23,613 bases of DNA from NCBI GenBank assembly GCA_029240815.1, contig JARDZO010000052.1:1-23613 (forward strand). Reading direction: 5' to 3'. Made by a program: the position numbers and the translations under genes. Shown piece after piece: positions 15,403 through 22,260 of this stretch. The notes below the pieces were generated by a model, which ran no database searches, was not told where the DNA came from, and worked only from the letters and a program-made list of their open reading frames with translations. Every line of letters starts with the position of its first letter. Within the stretch, counting starts at the first letter, position 1. Origin of the DNA: Brevibacillus sp. (GTDB taxonomy: Bacteria; Bacillota; Bacilli; Brevibacillales; Brevibacillaceae).

Positions 15403-15747
15403 ATGGAAACATTACCTTGTGAAGGTTGTAAAGGTCTATGTTGTGGTCCCGTTCCAATTACGGAGAAAGAGCTTAAAAAAATAGAAAAGAAGATTAAATC
15501 CATGCCACGAAAGATCCGTGACGAACTAGAAAATCAACCGAGATTTTTCGGAACTTGCATATTCTATGATCTGTACAAGGATCGTTGTGGGATACATACC
15601 GTTCGGCCTGAGATATGCCGAAGCTTCGGGTATCACGAGGACCTTGTCTGTTTCCGCAAGCCAGAACTCGCCACAAAGCAAAAGGTAACGAGGAAGGAAA
15701 AACTTATCGGAAACCTGAGTGTTGACATTACTTGGAAACATTTTTGA
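15403..15747 (+). CDS. YkgJ-type cysteine-cluster protein
   Basis: A 114-aa protein with the YkgJ/CxxCxxCC pattern: Cys6, Cys9, Cys13, Cys14 (PCEGCKGLCCG), then Cys52 (TCIFYD), Cys62, Cys72 (RCGIHTVRPEICRSFG) and Cys83. Family members are thought to bind metal, zinc or an Fe-S cluster through these cysteines; the role is unknown. A basic segment (KELKKIEKKIKSMPRK, 23-38) separates the halves. The start is ATG 15403 with GAGGGG (15386-15391) 11 nt upstream. The gene and its leader look more AT-rich than the neighbours, and it has its own strong promoter, which may mean insertion between the peroxiredoxin gene and dinB. dinB follows 93 nt later under its own control. Confidence 0.85.
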   Translation: METLPCEGCKGLCCGPVPITEKELKKIEKKIKSMPRKIRDELENQPRFFGTCIFYDLYKDRCGIHTVRPEICRSFGYHEDLVCFRKPELATKQKVTRKEKLIGNLSVDITWKHF

Positions 15748-15772
15748 AGTTTACTCAGTAGGCGTCTGCACC

Positions 15773-15801
15773 TTGCGCAGGAGGCGAAAAATAGAGATAA
15801 T
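15773..15801 (+). promoter_or_regulatory. Probable dinB promoter
   Basis: TTGCGC (15773-15778), a 17-nt spacer and GATAAT (15796-15801). Transcription would start near 15808, just before the LexA-like box. Confidence 0.5.
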
Positions 15802-15812
15802 ACAACCATACG

Positions 15813-15826
15813 AGAATGTATGTTTG
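15813..15826 (+). promoter_or_regulatory. LexA (DinR) box of dinB
   Basis: AGAATGTATGTTTG matches the Bacillus LexA box CGAACRNRYGTTYG at 12 of 14 positions (mismatches at 1 and 5). It lies at about +5 of the proposed dinB promoter, where bound repressor would block initiation. This fits the usual SOS control of Pol IV genes. Confidence 0.6.
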
Positions 15827-15840
15827 GTGGTCGTTCGCTT

Positions 15841-16893
15841 ATGAAAAAAATCCTGCACATGGATATAGACGCTTTCTTCGCCAGCGTCGAACAGCTCGAC
15901 AGACCAGAGCTGCGTGGAAAACCGACCATCGTCGGTGGGACAGGTAACCGTGGTGTTGTGTCCACATGCAGCTACGAGGCCCGTAAGTACGGAGTCCGGT
16001 CTGCCATGCCGATAGCGCTGGCACGCAAAAAATGCCCCCAAGGCATCTTCTTACCCGTTCGGTACGCCAGGTATGTGGAAAAGTCAGCAGAGGTCCGTGA
16101 GATTTTCTCCTCATACACAGAGAGCTATCAGACGGTTGGGCTGGATGAAGCTTATCTGGATGTATCAGATTACGAGAACGCCGTCCCTGTCGCACGGGAA
16201 ATCAAAAGACGTGTGCGAAGAGAGACGGGTCTTACATGCAGCATCGGGCTTTCCTACAACATGTCGCTGGCCAAAATCGCAAGTGATTTGAAAAAGCCGG
16301 ATGCGTTTGTCATTATCCGACCGGAGCAGGCTCTCGACGTGCTGCGACCTTTGCCCATCGGAACATTGAACGGCGTCGGGAAAAAGTCGCAAGAGCTGCT
16401 TGCCAAAAAAGGGATCGAGACGGTAGAAGATTTTTGGCAGTTATCGCTGGAAGAAGTCATTCAGCTATTTGGCAAGATGGGACGTTCTCTGTTCCATCGA
16501 GCCAGAGGAGAAGACAGTCGGGAGATTGTGACAGACCGCTCCCCCAAGTCGTTGAGCCGTGAGACCACGCTACCATTTGACCTGTTTGATCGGGAAGCGA
16601 TTGCTCCGATTGCGAGCTCGTTATTACGTGAGGTCGAGGAAGACATTCGTCAGGAAGGTGTCATACCCCAGACCATCACGCTGAAGATCAAGTACGCAGA
16701 CTTCACTCAGAGAACGAAGCAGCACAAAGCGATGGCAGATGCCAATTGGCAGGATCTTCTGGACGACTTACTTGATGTCTTTGATTATGCGCCAGGAGTG
16801 CGACTGGTTGGGGTGGGCTTCTCCAACTTTGCGGAGCCGCAGCAGGAGCGCTATGAGCAGCTGTCGATGTTTCCCTGGAAGCAGGGGAGATAG
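15841..16893 (+). CDS. dinB: DNA polymerase IV (Y-family translesion polymerase)
   Basis: A 350-aa Y-family polymerase for error-prone synthesis across lesions. The catalytic carboxylates are Asp8 and Asp10 in MDIDAFFASVEQ and Asp102/Glu103 in VGLDEAYLDVSD. The finger region has YEARKYGVRSAMP (45-57), and the palm has LSYNMSLAKIASDLKKPDAF. A helix-hairpin-helix region lies around 175-200 (LNGVGKKSQELLAKKGI). The C-terminal QLSMF, six residues before the end of the core and eleven from the terminus, is a beta-clamp-binding motif. The start is ATG 15841, giving the standard MKKILHMDIDAFF N-terminus; an ATG at 15820 lies in the LexA-like box. The short Cys-rich gene follows after 12 nt. Confidence 0.96.
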   Translation: MKKILHMDIDAFFASVEQLDRPELRGKPTIVGGTGNRGVVSTCSYEARKYGVRSAMPIALARKKCPQGIFLPVRYARYVEKSAEVREIFSSYTESYQTVGLDEAYLDVSDYENAVPVAREIKRRVRRETGLTCSIGLSYNMSLAKIASDLKKPDAFVIIRPEQALDVLRPLPIGTLNGVGKKSQELLAKKGIETVEDFWQLSLEEVIQLFGKMGRSLFHRARGEDSREIVTDRSPKSLSRETTLPFDLFDREAIAPIASSLLREVEEDIRQEGVIPQTITLKIKYADFTQRTKQHKAMADANWQDLLDDLLDVFDYAPGVRLVGVGFSNFAEPQQERYEQLSMFPWKQGR

Positions 16894-16905
16894 GGGGAAT
16901 AGCTG

Positions 16906-17112
16906 ATGGAAGGGCATAATCCGTTTCATTGCTGCGCGACCTGTATTCACTTTCGGGTGGAGAAGAGCGTGGGGAAAGTCACCTACCGTTGCTCTCGCCT
17001 TGCGTATGAGACACGACCCGATTACCAATTCCAATGCTGGACGCCGAAAGAAACCGTCAAGGACTTAATGGAAGCCAGGCAAAATGAACAGACAGAAAAG
17101 GAAAATACCTAA
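16906..17112 (+). CDS. Small Cys-rich protein encoded behind dinB
   Basis: A 68-aa protein with HCCATCIHF (Cys9, Cys10, Cys13), Cys29 (YRCSRLAYETRPDYQF) and Cys44 (QCWTPK), a spacing that could hold one zinc ion. The N-terminal two-thirds would be a compact metal-bound fold, and the tail (49-68) is charged and probably disordered. I do not know an assigned function. ATG 16906 is preceded by AGGGGG (16892-16897, 8-nt spacer), which overlaps the dinB stop. It is therefore probably co-expressed with dinB and SOS-induced if the LexA-like box is real. Confidence 0.8.
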   Translation: MEGHNPFHCCATCIHFRVEKSVGKVTYRCSRLAYETRPDYQFQCWTPKETVKDLMEARQNEQTEKENT

Positions 17113-17126
17113 GCTATAACGTGAAT

Positions 17127-17158
17127 AACCCCCGTGCTGTATGAGTAGCACGGGGGTT
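17127..17158. terminator. Shared terminator between the dinB unit and the MFS gene
   Basis: A perfect 12-bp stem AACCCCCGTGCT/AGCACGGGGGTT (17127-17138, 17147-17158) has an 8-nt loop. T-runs are short on both sides (TTTCGT on plus, TTATTC on minus), so it may serve both convergent units. Confidence 0.8.
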
Positions 17159-17176
17159 TCGTCTATAGTTCATCTT

Positions 17177-18394
17177 TTACATTTTCATTTCTTTTCTGAC
17201 CGATCGGGTAAGACTGTTTTGCTTGAGTCTGAGCATCACGTACATCAGAATGCCAAAGCTGAAAATGCTCGCGGCAACAATGATGATCGCTGTGGACACG
17301 GGCAATACGTCTGTCAGAATTCCTCCAGCAAGCGGACCTGCAACCATCCCGAAACCGTGAAACATGTTGAATAGGGAATAAGCAGTTCCATAAGCACCAG
17401 TTCCCCCGCGGTCGATGATTTCACCCAAGGTGGCGAGCGTAGGGGACAGGGTAAAGCCGACACTGGCACCTACGAGCGCCATGGCCAGTGCGGACTGCCA
17501 GATGGTGTCAGCCAACGCCAAAAAAGGCATGAAAACGGCCAGTGAGATGATGCCGACAAACATAAGTGTAAACGGGTTTACGCGGCTGGACAACGCACCA
17601 GCGACAGGAGCAATGAGCCCGTAAGCGAGAGTCATGATCGCGAATAACAGGCCGATTGTAGCTGGAGTTATGCTTAGTTTCTGTGTCAAAAAGACAGGGA
17701 GTGTAGGCTCCAGCAGACACAGCGAGATTTCTGCGAGCAGGACGACGCCAGCGATAAAGGCGACCTGCGGATGACGTAAGAAACCGCCTACCTGCAGTTT
17801 TTCACTTTCGCTTCTGGAAGACTCTTCCCTGAGGAAGAAGTAGACCAGAATAATGTTGATCACAGTAAAAGCAGCCGCAGCTAGGAACGGAGTACGATGG
17901 CCGCTGACTTCGAATAACCAGCCACCGATCGGAGCGCCCAACAATGTGCCAGTGGAGATGGCGGTCAAAGCGATCCCCATGATAGCACCGCGCGTTTTGG
18001 AAGGAAACAGATCAGCCAGTAAAGCAAGAGCTGTCGGCCAGGTTGCGGCAGCAGCCAGCCCCTGTACGAAGCGGGCAGTGATCAATAGTGCGAGTGAGTC
18101 GGAAAAAGCAAAGAGTACTGTAGACAAAGCAAGCCCAATCAAGCCGATCAACAGCATGATGCGACGACCGATACGGTCAGAAATCGGGCCGAAAATGGGA
18201 GTCGCGATCAGCATAGCAACCGCGTAACTGCTGAACAAAATCCCCATCATCGTCGAGGAAGGCTGCAGCGTTTCCGTGAAATAAGGGACGATGGGAATTA
18301 ATAGGCTATAGAGCAGCATGTCAATAAACAAGATCAGAATGACAAAAAGAAGTCCGATCCGTTGCGATTTGGTCATTTTAGGAAAGAAATTCAT
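17177..18394 (-). CDS. MFS transporter, DHA1 drug-exporter type
   Basis: A 405-aa inner-membrane protein with about 12 hydrophobic segments and a short basic N-terminus. Motif A GPISDRIGRR (69-78) lies between helices 2 and 3. An antiporter motif C-like GTLLGAPIGGWL (149-160) in helix 5 marks the drug:proton antiporter branch. A charged central loop (REESSRSESEK, about 193-203) divides the two halves. It probably exports small hydrophobic or cationic compounds, but the substrate cannot be read from sequence. The start is ATG 18394 behind AGAGGTG. A TetR gene lies directly upstream on the same strand, and both genes carry the same operator-like sequence, so the transporter is most likely repressed by that TetR protein and induced by its ligand. 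Confidence 0.93.
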   Translation of the reverse strand: MNFFPKMTKSQRIGLLFVILILFIDMLLYSLLIPIVPYFTETLQPSSTMMGILFSSYAVAMLIATPIFGPISDRIGRRIMLLIGLIGLALSTVLFAFSDSLALLITARFVQGLAAAATWPTALALLADLFPSKTRGAIMGIALTAISTGTLLGAPIGGWLFEVSGHRTPFLAAAAFTVINIILVYFFLREESSRSESEKLQVGGFLRHPQVAFIAGVVLLAEISLCLLEPTLPVFLTQKLSITPATIGLLFAIMTLAYGLIAPVAGALSSRVNPFTLMFVGIISLAVFMPFLALADTIWQSALAMALVGASVGFTLSPTLATLGEIIDRGGTGAYGTAYSLFNMFHGFGMVAGPLAGGILTDVLPVSTAIIIVAASIFSFGILMYVMLRLKQNSLTRSVRKEMKM

Positions 18395-18426
18395 GGGTGT
18401 TCACCTCTAAAGAAAGTTGGGTTTAC

Positions 18427-18459
18427 TGAGAAAACCATTTTTGTTTAAATAGTTTTCTG
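18427..18459 (-). promoter_or_regulatory. Operator-like inverted repeat upstream of the MFS gene
   Basis: A 33-bp element 33 nt before the MFS start codon. It contains 12-bp arms (18429-18440 and 18447-18458) that are inverted repeats at 11 of 12 positions around a 6-bp centre. The same 33-bp sequence recurs at 19185-19217 before the TetR gene with 26/33 identity and identical spacing. It is best read as the TetR binding site. I see no convincing -10/-35 pair right beside it; a candidate TTGATT-18-TCTAAA lies further upstream on the minus strand (18533-18504). Confidence 0.7.
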
Positions 18460-18464
18460 ATGAA

Positions 18465-18513
18465 AACCTCTATCGAGGTCTGCTCAAGGATGAGCGACCG
18501 CGTTTTAGAGGTT
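18465..18513. repeat. Nested inverted-repeat element between tetR and the MFS gene
   Basis: Outer arms AACCTCTA (18465-18472) and TAGAGGTT (18506-18513) are perfect inverted repeats. They enclose a second hairpin, GGTC-T-GCTCA / TGAGC-GACC (18476-18499), 9 paired bases with one bulge and an AGGA loop. On the minus strand the outer stem is followed by only TTTTC, so it could be a weak terminator, an attenuator in the MFS leader, or a protein site. I do not recognise it as a known riboswitch. Confidence 0.45.
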
Positions 18514-18524
18514 GGTTATTCTTG

Positions 18525-18569
18525 CTGAATCAAGTTGATGGCACACGCAGTTTATACTTTCTGATTCAG
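18525..18569. repeat. Inverted repeat CTGAATCA/TGATTCAG
   Basis: Perfect 8-bp arms (18525-18532 and 18562-18569) are separated by 29 nt in the gap between tetR and the MFS gene. The left half is itself part of CTGA-N-TCA symmetry. It could be another regulatory site, or a long-loop hairpin in the tail of the tetR transcript. Confidence 0.35.
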
Positions 18570-18570
18570 T

Positions 18571-18601
18571 AAAAAAAGGGAATAAAAGAATCATCTTTTA
18601 T
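18571..18601 (-). terminator. Possible terminator of tetR
   Basis: An AT-rich perfect 8-bp stem (18582-18589 with 18594-18601) with a 4-nt loop is followed on the minus strand by TCCCTTTTTTT. The tetR stop codon TGA lies in the loop. The weak stem makes it a moderate candidate, and read-through into the MFS gene is possible. Confidence 0.45.
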
Positions 18602-19187
18602 CCACTGGGACAAGGCCATACAGCAATAAATCGGCGATTGCTTCGAGAGACTGCTGCATCGTAATTTGATTTTTCGTGTAGAATCGCTGGTCGAGGGTTG
18701 AATTGCACGCATCGATAATCAGCTTCATCATGAGCGTCACGTTCATGTTGATGATGATACCTTCCCGAATCCCCTGCTCAATCAACTCGCGCAGCATAGC
18801 CCAGTCATCGGAGAGTTGAGTGTTCACTATCGCATACTGTTCAGGATAGTATCGCTTCATTTGTTCGAGAATACGCAAATCATAAAACTCGTAGTGGGTA
18901 GGCAATACCATCATGACGGCTTTTATTTTTTCGATGAGCGTCATGGATTCATCTTCCACGATCCGCTTCGTCTTTTCATCCGCTTCCTGAAACGTATGCT
19001 CGATGATGGTCTCCAATATTTCCACCTTTGAAGAATAGTGCTCATATAACGTTCGCTTGCTGATCCCCAGTCTGCGAGCCAAATCGTCCATGGAAAACTT
19101 CATGCCCTTTTCCCGAATCTCCTCGATAAAACCACGCATGATCCTGTCTTTGATAAAGCACCGCCTCCTTGCCCGTTGCGATTGCAT
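18591..19187 (-). CDS. TetR/AcrR family transcriptional regulator
   Basis: A 198-aa one-component repressor. The helix-turn-helix is at about 31-55 (FSMDDLARRLGISKRTLYEHYSSK), preceded by helix 1 (KDRIMRGFIEEIREKG); residues 60-198 form the helical ligand-binding and dimer domain, with only general TetR similarity. It probably represses itself and the MFS exporter, because the same 33-bp motif lies before both. The start is unclear. ATG 19187 keeps all of helix 1 but has no ribosome binding site and overlaps the operator-like element. A strong AAGGAGG lies inside the frame (19170-19164), 24 nt from the next ATG (19139), which would cut into helix 1. I keep 19187 and note the oddity. Confidence 0.9.
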   Translation of the reverse strand: MQSQRARRRCFIKDRIMRGFIEEIREKGMKFSMDDLARRLGISKRTLYEHYSSKVEILETIIEHTFQEADEKTKRIVEDESMTLIEKIKAVMMVLPTHYEFYDLRILEQMKRYYPEQYAIVNTQLSDDWAMLRELIEQGIREGIIINMNVTLMMKLIIDACNSTLDQRFYTKNQITMQQSLEAIADLLLYGLVPVDKR

Positions 19188-19217
19188 AAAACCAAATAAA
19201 CAAAAACAGTTTTCTTA
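19185..19217 (-). promoter_or_regulatory. Operator-like element over the tetR leader
   Basis: A 33-bp sequence 26/33 identical to the element at 18427-18459 (opposite relative orientation along the window), with the core AAAC-AAAAA and GTTTTCT arm conserved. It occupies roughly +2 to +35 of the tetR transcript, between the -10 and the start codon, a position suited to autorepression. Its arms match each other less well (7 of 12) than those of the MFS copy. Confidence 0.65.
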
Positions 19218-19225
19218 GTAATTAC

Positions 19226-19254
19226 ATTTTACTAGGATTAGATTCCAAATGCAA
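19226..19254 (-). promoter_or_regulatory. Sigma-A promoter of tetR
   Basis: On the minus strand, TTGCAT (19254-19249), 17 nt, TAAAAT (19231-19226). Transcription starts near 19219, at the edge of the operator-like element. Confidence 0.65.
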
Positions 19255-19275
19255 GCAGGGCTACCGCTTTTTCTT

Positions 19276-19305
19276 TTGCAACAGGGTGGTCGATTATGGT
19301 ATAGT
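19276..19305 (+). promoter_or_regulatory. Sigma-A promoter of the yqeG-rsfS operon
   Basis: TTGCAA (19276-19281), an 18-nt spacer and TATAGT (19300-19305). This gives a leader of about 43 nt before the yqeG GTG start. It is divergent from the tetR promoter, with about 22 nt between the -35 elements. Confidence 0.6.
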
Positions 19306-19354
19306 AAGTGCCGAAATCGCGGTTGATTGCTTCACATCATTTGGAGGTGCCCCC

Positions 19355-19879
19355 GTGCTTTTACAGAAGCTGATGCCCAATCAGTTCGTGGACTCGATCC
19401 ACCACATTGATATAGATCAATTGAAACGAAATAAGATTCGCGCAGTGATTACAGATCTGGATAATACGCTGGTTGAATGGGACAGGCCGCTGGCTACTCC
19501 CGAGGTCGAAAGGTGGCTTGCTCGCTTGCATGATGCGGGCATTCAGGTCACCGTCGTCTCCAATAACAACCAGGAGCGTGTTGATCGGTTCTGCAATCCA
19601 CTCAATCTCGGGTTTATTAGTGCGGCTCGTAAGCCTACGAACCGAGCCTTTTTGCAGGCGGTGCGGCAGATGAATGTAACGATTGCCGAGACTGTTGTGA
19701 TTGGCGATCAATTGTTTACGGATGTGCTGGGAGGAAATCGGCTCGGGTTTCATACCATTTTGGTTGTACCGGTTGCCCAGACGGATGGTTTTTGGACTCG
19801 TTTCAACCGTCAGATGGAACGTTTGGCCCTTATTTGGATGGAACGGAAAGGAATGGTTTCGTGGAGGAGAAAAGCATGA
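19355..19879 (+). CDS. yqeG: YqeG family HAD phosphatase (subclass IIIA)
   Basis: A 174-aa HAD-superfamily phosphatase, the usual YqeG length. Motif I is DLDNTLV (Asp34, Asp36), motif II SNN (69-71), the motif III lysine lies in ARKPTN (Lys93), and motif IV is GDQLFTD (117-123). The family resembles the mitochondrial PTPMT-independent phosphatidylglycerophosphate phosphatase Gep4, so a lipid phosphate substrate is possible; the bacterial role is not certain. The start is GTG 19355 behind GGAGG (19343-19347, 7-nt spacer); upstream in-frame codons lack a binding site. It is the first gene of the yqe operon and overlaps yqeH by 4 nt (ATGA). Confidence 0.92.
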   Translation: MLLQKLMPNQFVDSIHHIDIDQLKRNKIRAVITDLDNTLVEWDRPLATPEVERWLARLHDAGIQVTVVSNNNQERVDRFCNPLNLGFISAARKPTNRAFLQAVRQMNVTIAETVVIGDQLFTDVLGGNRLGFHTILVVPVAQTDGFWTRFNRQMERLALIWMERKGMVSWRRKA

Positions 19880-20994
19880 TGGAACAAGCGTCTGTTTCCT
19901 GTGCCGGCTGCGGGATTATGATTCAGACTGAAGATGCGAAACGGCCGGGCTTTGCGCCATCGTCCGCGCTTGACAGGAAAGTCGTGATTTGTCAGCGTTG
20001 TTATCGCATCAAGCATTACAATGAAGTAGCCCCTGTCAACATGGGGGATGATGATTTCTTGCGGATTCTGGATGGAATCGGTTCCACACAATCCCTGGTT
20101 GTCATGGTCGTGGACATCTTTGATTTCCAAGGCTCATGGCTAAAGGGCTTGCCGCGTTTTGTAGGAAAAAATCCAATCTTGCTCGTGGGCAACAAAGTGG
20201 ATCTGCTCCCGCGCAATATCAATCTCAATCGCGTGCGCAACTGGATGCAACATGAGGCCAAGGAACGCGGTCTTCGTCCTGAGGATGTCGTCTTGATCAG
20301 TGCGCAAAAAGGTCTGCATATCGATGAGCTGCTTGCCCGAATCGGCGAGCTGCGAAAAGGTCGCGACGTTTTTATTGTCGGTGTGACCAACGTCGGAAAA
20401 TCCACCGTGATTAACCGCATTTTGCATGATTACGGGGCAGCTGAGCTGGAAATCACGACCTCTCCGTTCCCGGGTACGACGCTGGACAAGATCGAGATTC
20501 CCTTGGAAGACGGGCGCTTCATTTTTGATACTCCGGGAATTATTAATCGGGACCAGATCGGTCATATGATTCCGCCGACAGATTTGCGTAAAATTACGCC
20601 AACCAGCCGGATTAATTCCAAGGTGTATCAGCTCAACGACGGACAATCACTCTTTTTGGGTGGCCTTGCCCGTATCGATTTCGTACAAGGGCAGCGTCAG
20701 CCGTTCATCGTTTATGTGGAGAACGATTTGTACATCCACCGCACCAAGCTGGATAAAGCTGATGAAGTCATGGAGAAGCACCATGGCAGCTTGTTGGTCC
20801 CACCGACAGGCGAGGAAGCAGCAAAAGCGTTGCCGCCGTTTATCAAGCATACGTTTAAAATTAGGCCGACAGGAACGACGGACATCGTCATTTCAGGACT
20901 GGGCTGGGTTAGCCTGCAAGGCAAGCATGACGCGAGCGTCGTGGTTCATGCGCCAAAAGGTGTTAGCGTAGGGATAAGAAAAGGGCTGATCTAG
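19876..20994 (+). CDS. yqeH: Ribosome biogenesis GTPase YqeH (circularly permuted)
   Basis: A 372-aa GTPase needed for 30S subunit assembly in B. subtilis. The N-terminal zinc finger has Cys9, Cys12, Cys39 and Cys42 (SCAGC and ICQRC). The G motifs come in permuted order: G4 NKVD (106-109), G5 SAQK (142-145), G1 GVTNVGKS (169-176), a G2 Thr around 201, G3 DTPG (218-221). The C-terminal part (about 230-372) is the RNA-binding TRAP-like region. The start is ATG 19876, overlapping the yqeG stop, with GGAGG (19863-19867) 8 nt upstream. Overlap with yqeG implies translational coupling. Confidence 0.96.
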   Translation: MMEQASVSCAGCGIMIQTEDAKRPGFAPSSALDRKVVICQRCYRIKHYNEVAPVNMGDDDFLRILDGIGSTQSLVVMVVDIFDFQGSWLKGLPRFVGKNPILLVGNKVDLLPRNINLNRVRNWMQHEAKERGLRPEDVVLISAQKGLHIDELLARIGELRKGRDVFIVGVTNVGKSTVINRILHDYGAAELEITTSPFPGTTLDKIEIPLEDGRFIFDTPGIINRDQIGHMIPPTDLRKITPTSRINSKVYQLNDGQSLFLGGLARIDFVQGQRQPFIVYVENDLYIHRTKLDKADEVMEKHHGSLLVPPTGEEAAKALPPFIKHTFKIRPTGTTDIVISGLGWVSLQGKHDASVVVHAPKGVSVGIRKGLI

Positions 20995-21070
20995 CTCCTC
21001 CAAAGAGAATAGCGCCGCCCTTGTTCCTTGTTTGTACCAAAAGAGAGCCATTAGGGGGTAGGAGAGCATC

Positions 21071-21925
21071 ATGATTACGAGTAAAACACAACTGGTTGGT
21101 CTTTTCGGACATCCGGTTTCCCATTCACAATCGCCAATGATGCATAATGCCGCATTTTCAGAAACAGGACTGGGCTACGCTTATGTGGCCTTTGATGTCG
21201 AATCAAACAGCCTGGAGGATGCCGTAGCGGGTATTCGCGCACTGGGTCTAAAGGGTATCAATGTGACCATTCCTCACAAGGTCGCAATCATGCCGATGCT
21301 CGACGAGATTGACCCGCTGGCCAAACGCATCGGAGCCGTGAATACCGTTGTGATCGATGATGGCCGCCTGATCGGCTACAACACAGATGGTATGGGGTAT
21401 GTGCGTTCTCTCGTGGAGGAGACAGGAATAGAGCTCGACCAGCAGATTGTCACAATGGTAGGAGCAGGTGGAGCGGCACGTGCAGTTGCCTTTACCCTGG
21501 CTGAAAAAGGGGTAAAAGAAATTCGCATTATCAACCGTTCCCGCGAAAGAGCGACGATTCTCGCAGAGTCCCTGCAATCCATTGTTTCCACCCGAATCGT
21601 GGAGCAAGGAGAAGGAAAAGCAGCGATCGCAGACGCTTCTCTTTTGATCAATACGACTTCGATCGGGATGCTCCCGAATGTAAACGAAATGCCAGTGCCT
21701 AGTGAATGGCTGCACGATCGATTAATCGTCAGTGACCTGATCTACAACCCGTTGGAGACGAAGCTGCTCAGTGAGGCAAGAGCGATTGGTGCACGTGTCC
21801 ACTCAGGTGTAGGGATGTTCGTCAATCAAGGGGCGCTGGCTTTTGAGCTATGGACAGGAAAGAAAGCACCGACGGAAGTCATGAGAGACACCGTCCTGCA
21901 ACAATTGACCAAAACCGCAGAATGA
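21071..21925 (+). CDS. aroE: Shikimate dehydrogenase (NADP+)
   Basis: A 284-aa enzyme that reduces 3-dehydroshikimate to shikimate with NADPH in the aromatic amino acid pathway. The substrate domain has [14 protein letters not shown] (13-26) and the catalytic lysine in NVTIPHK (Lys70), with the partner aspartate in NTDG (Asp106). The NADP domain begins with GAGGAARA (131-138) and INRS follows, where Arg binds the 2'-phosphate. The start is ATG 21071 behind TAGGAG (6-nt spacer). It lies 76 nt after yqeH with no terminator between, as in the B. subtilis operon, where it is called aroD. Confidence 0.96.
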   Translation: MITSKTQLVGLFGHPVSHSQSPMMHNAAFSETGLGYAYVAFDVESNSLEDAVAGIRALGLKGINVTIPHKVAIMPMLDEIDPLAKRIGAVNTVVIDDGRLIGYNTDGMGYVRSLVEETGIELDQQIVTMVGAGGAARAVAFTLAEKGVKEIRIINRSRERATILAESLQSIVSTRIVEQGEGKAAIADASLLINTTSIGMLPNVNEMPVPSEWLHDRLIVSDLIYNPLETKLLSEARAIGARVHSGVGMFVNQGALAFELWTGKKAPTEVMRDTVLQQLTKTAE

Positions 21926-21960
21926 TCCCAATACCACGGAACAAAAAAGGAGGCATGCCG

Positions 21961-22251
21961 ATGTTGACCGGCAAGCAAAAGCGCTTTTTGCGCGCAGAAG
22001 CACACCATCTCGCCCCTATTTTTCAAGTAGGAAAAGGTGGCGTGAATGAAAACATGATTACCCAGATCAAAGAGGCGCTGGAAGTACGCGAATTGATCAA
22101 AGTAGCGATTTTGCAAAACAACAATGACGACAAGCATGAAGTCGCGGAAGATTTGGCGGCAGGTGCTGGAGCGGAATTGGTACAGCTGATCGGGCATACT
22201 GTTGTACTGTACAAAGAGTCGCGGGAAAACAAGACGATCAAGCTTCCGTAG
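21961..22251 (+). CDS. yhbY: Ribosome assembly RNA-binding protein YhbY (CRM domain)
   Basis: A 96-aa single CRM domain (YqeI in B. subtilis) that binds pre-50S particles. The N-terminus LTGKQKRFLRAEAHHLAPIF and the GxxG-like KGGVNENM (24-31) are typical, followed by ALEVRELIKVAIL. The start is ATG 21961 behind AAAGGAGG (ends 21953, 7-nt spacer). An ATG at 21955 is too close to that site, and further upstream frame overlaps aroE. It lies 35 nt after aroE and 9 nt before nadD. Confidence 0.95.
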   Translation: MLTGKQKRFLRAEAHHLAPIFQVGKGGVNENMITQIKEALEVRELIKVAILQNNNDDKHEVAEDLAAGAGAELVQLIGHTVVLYKESRENKTIKLP

Positions 22252-22260
22252 GCAAATGTC

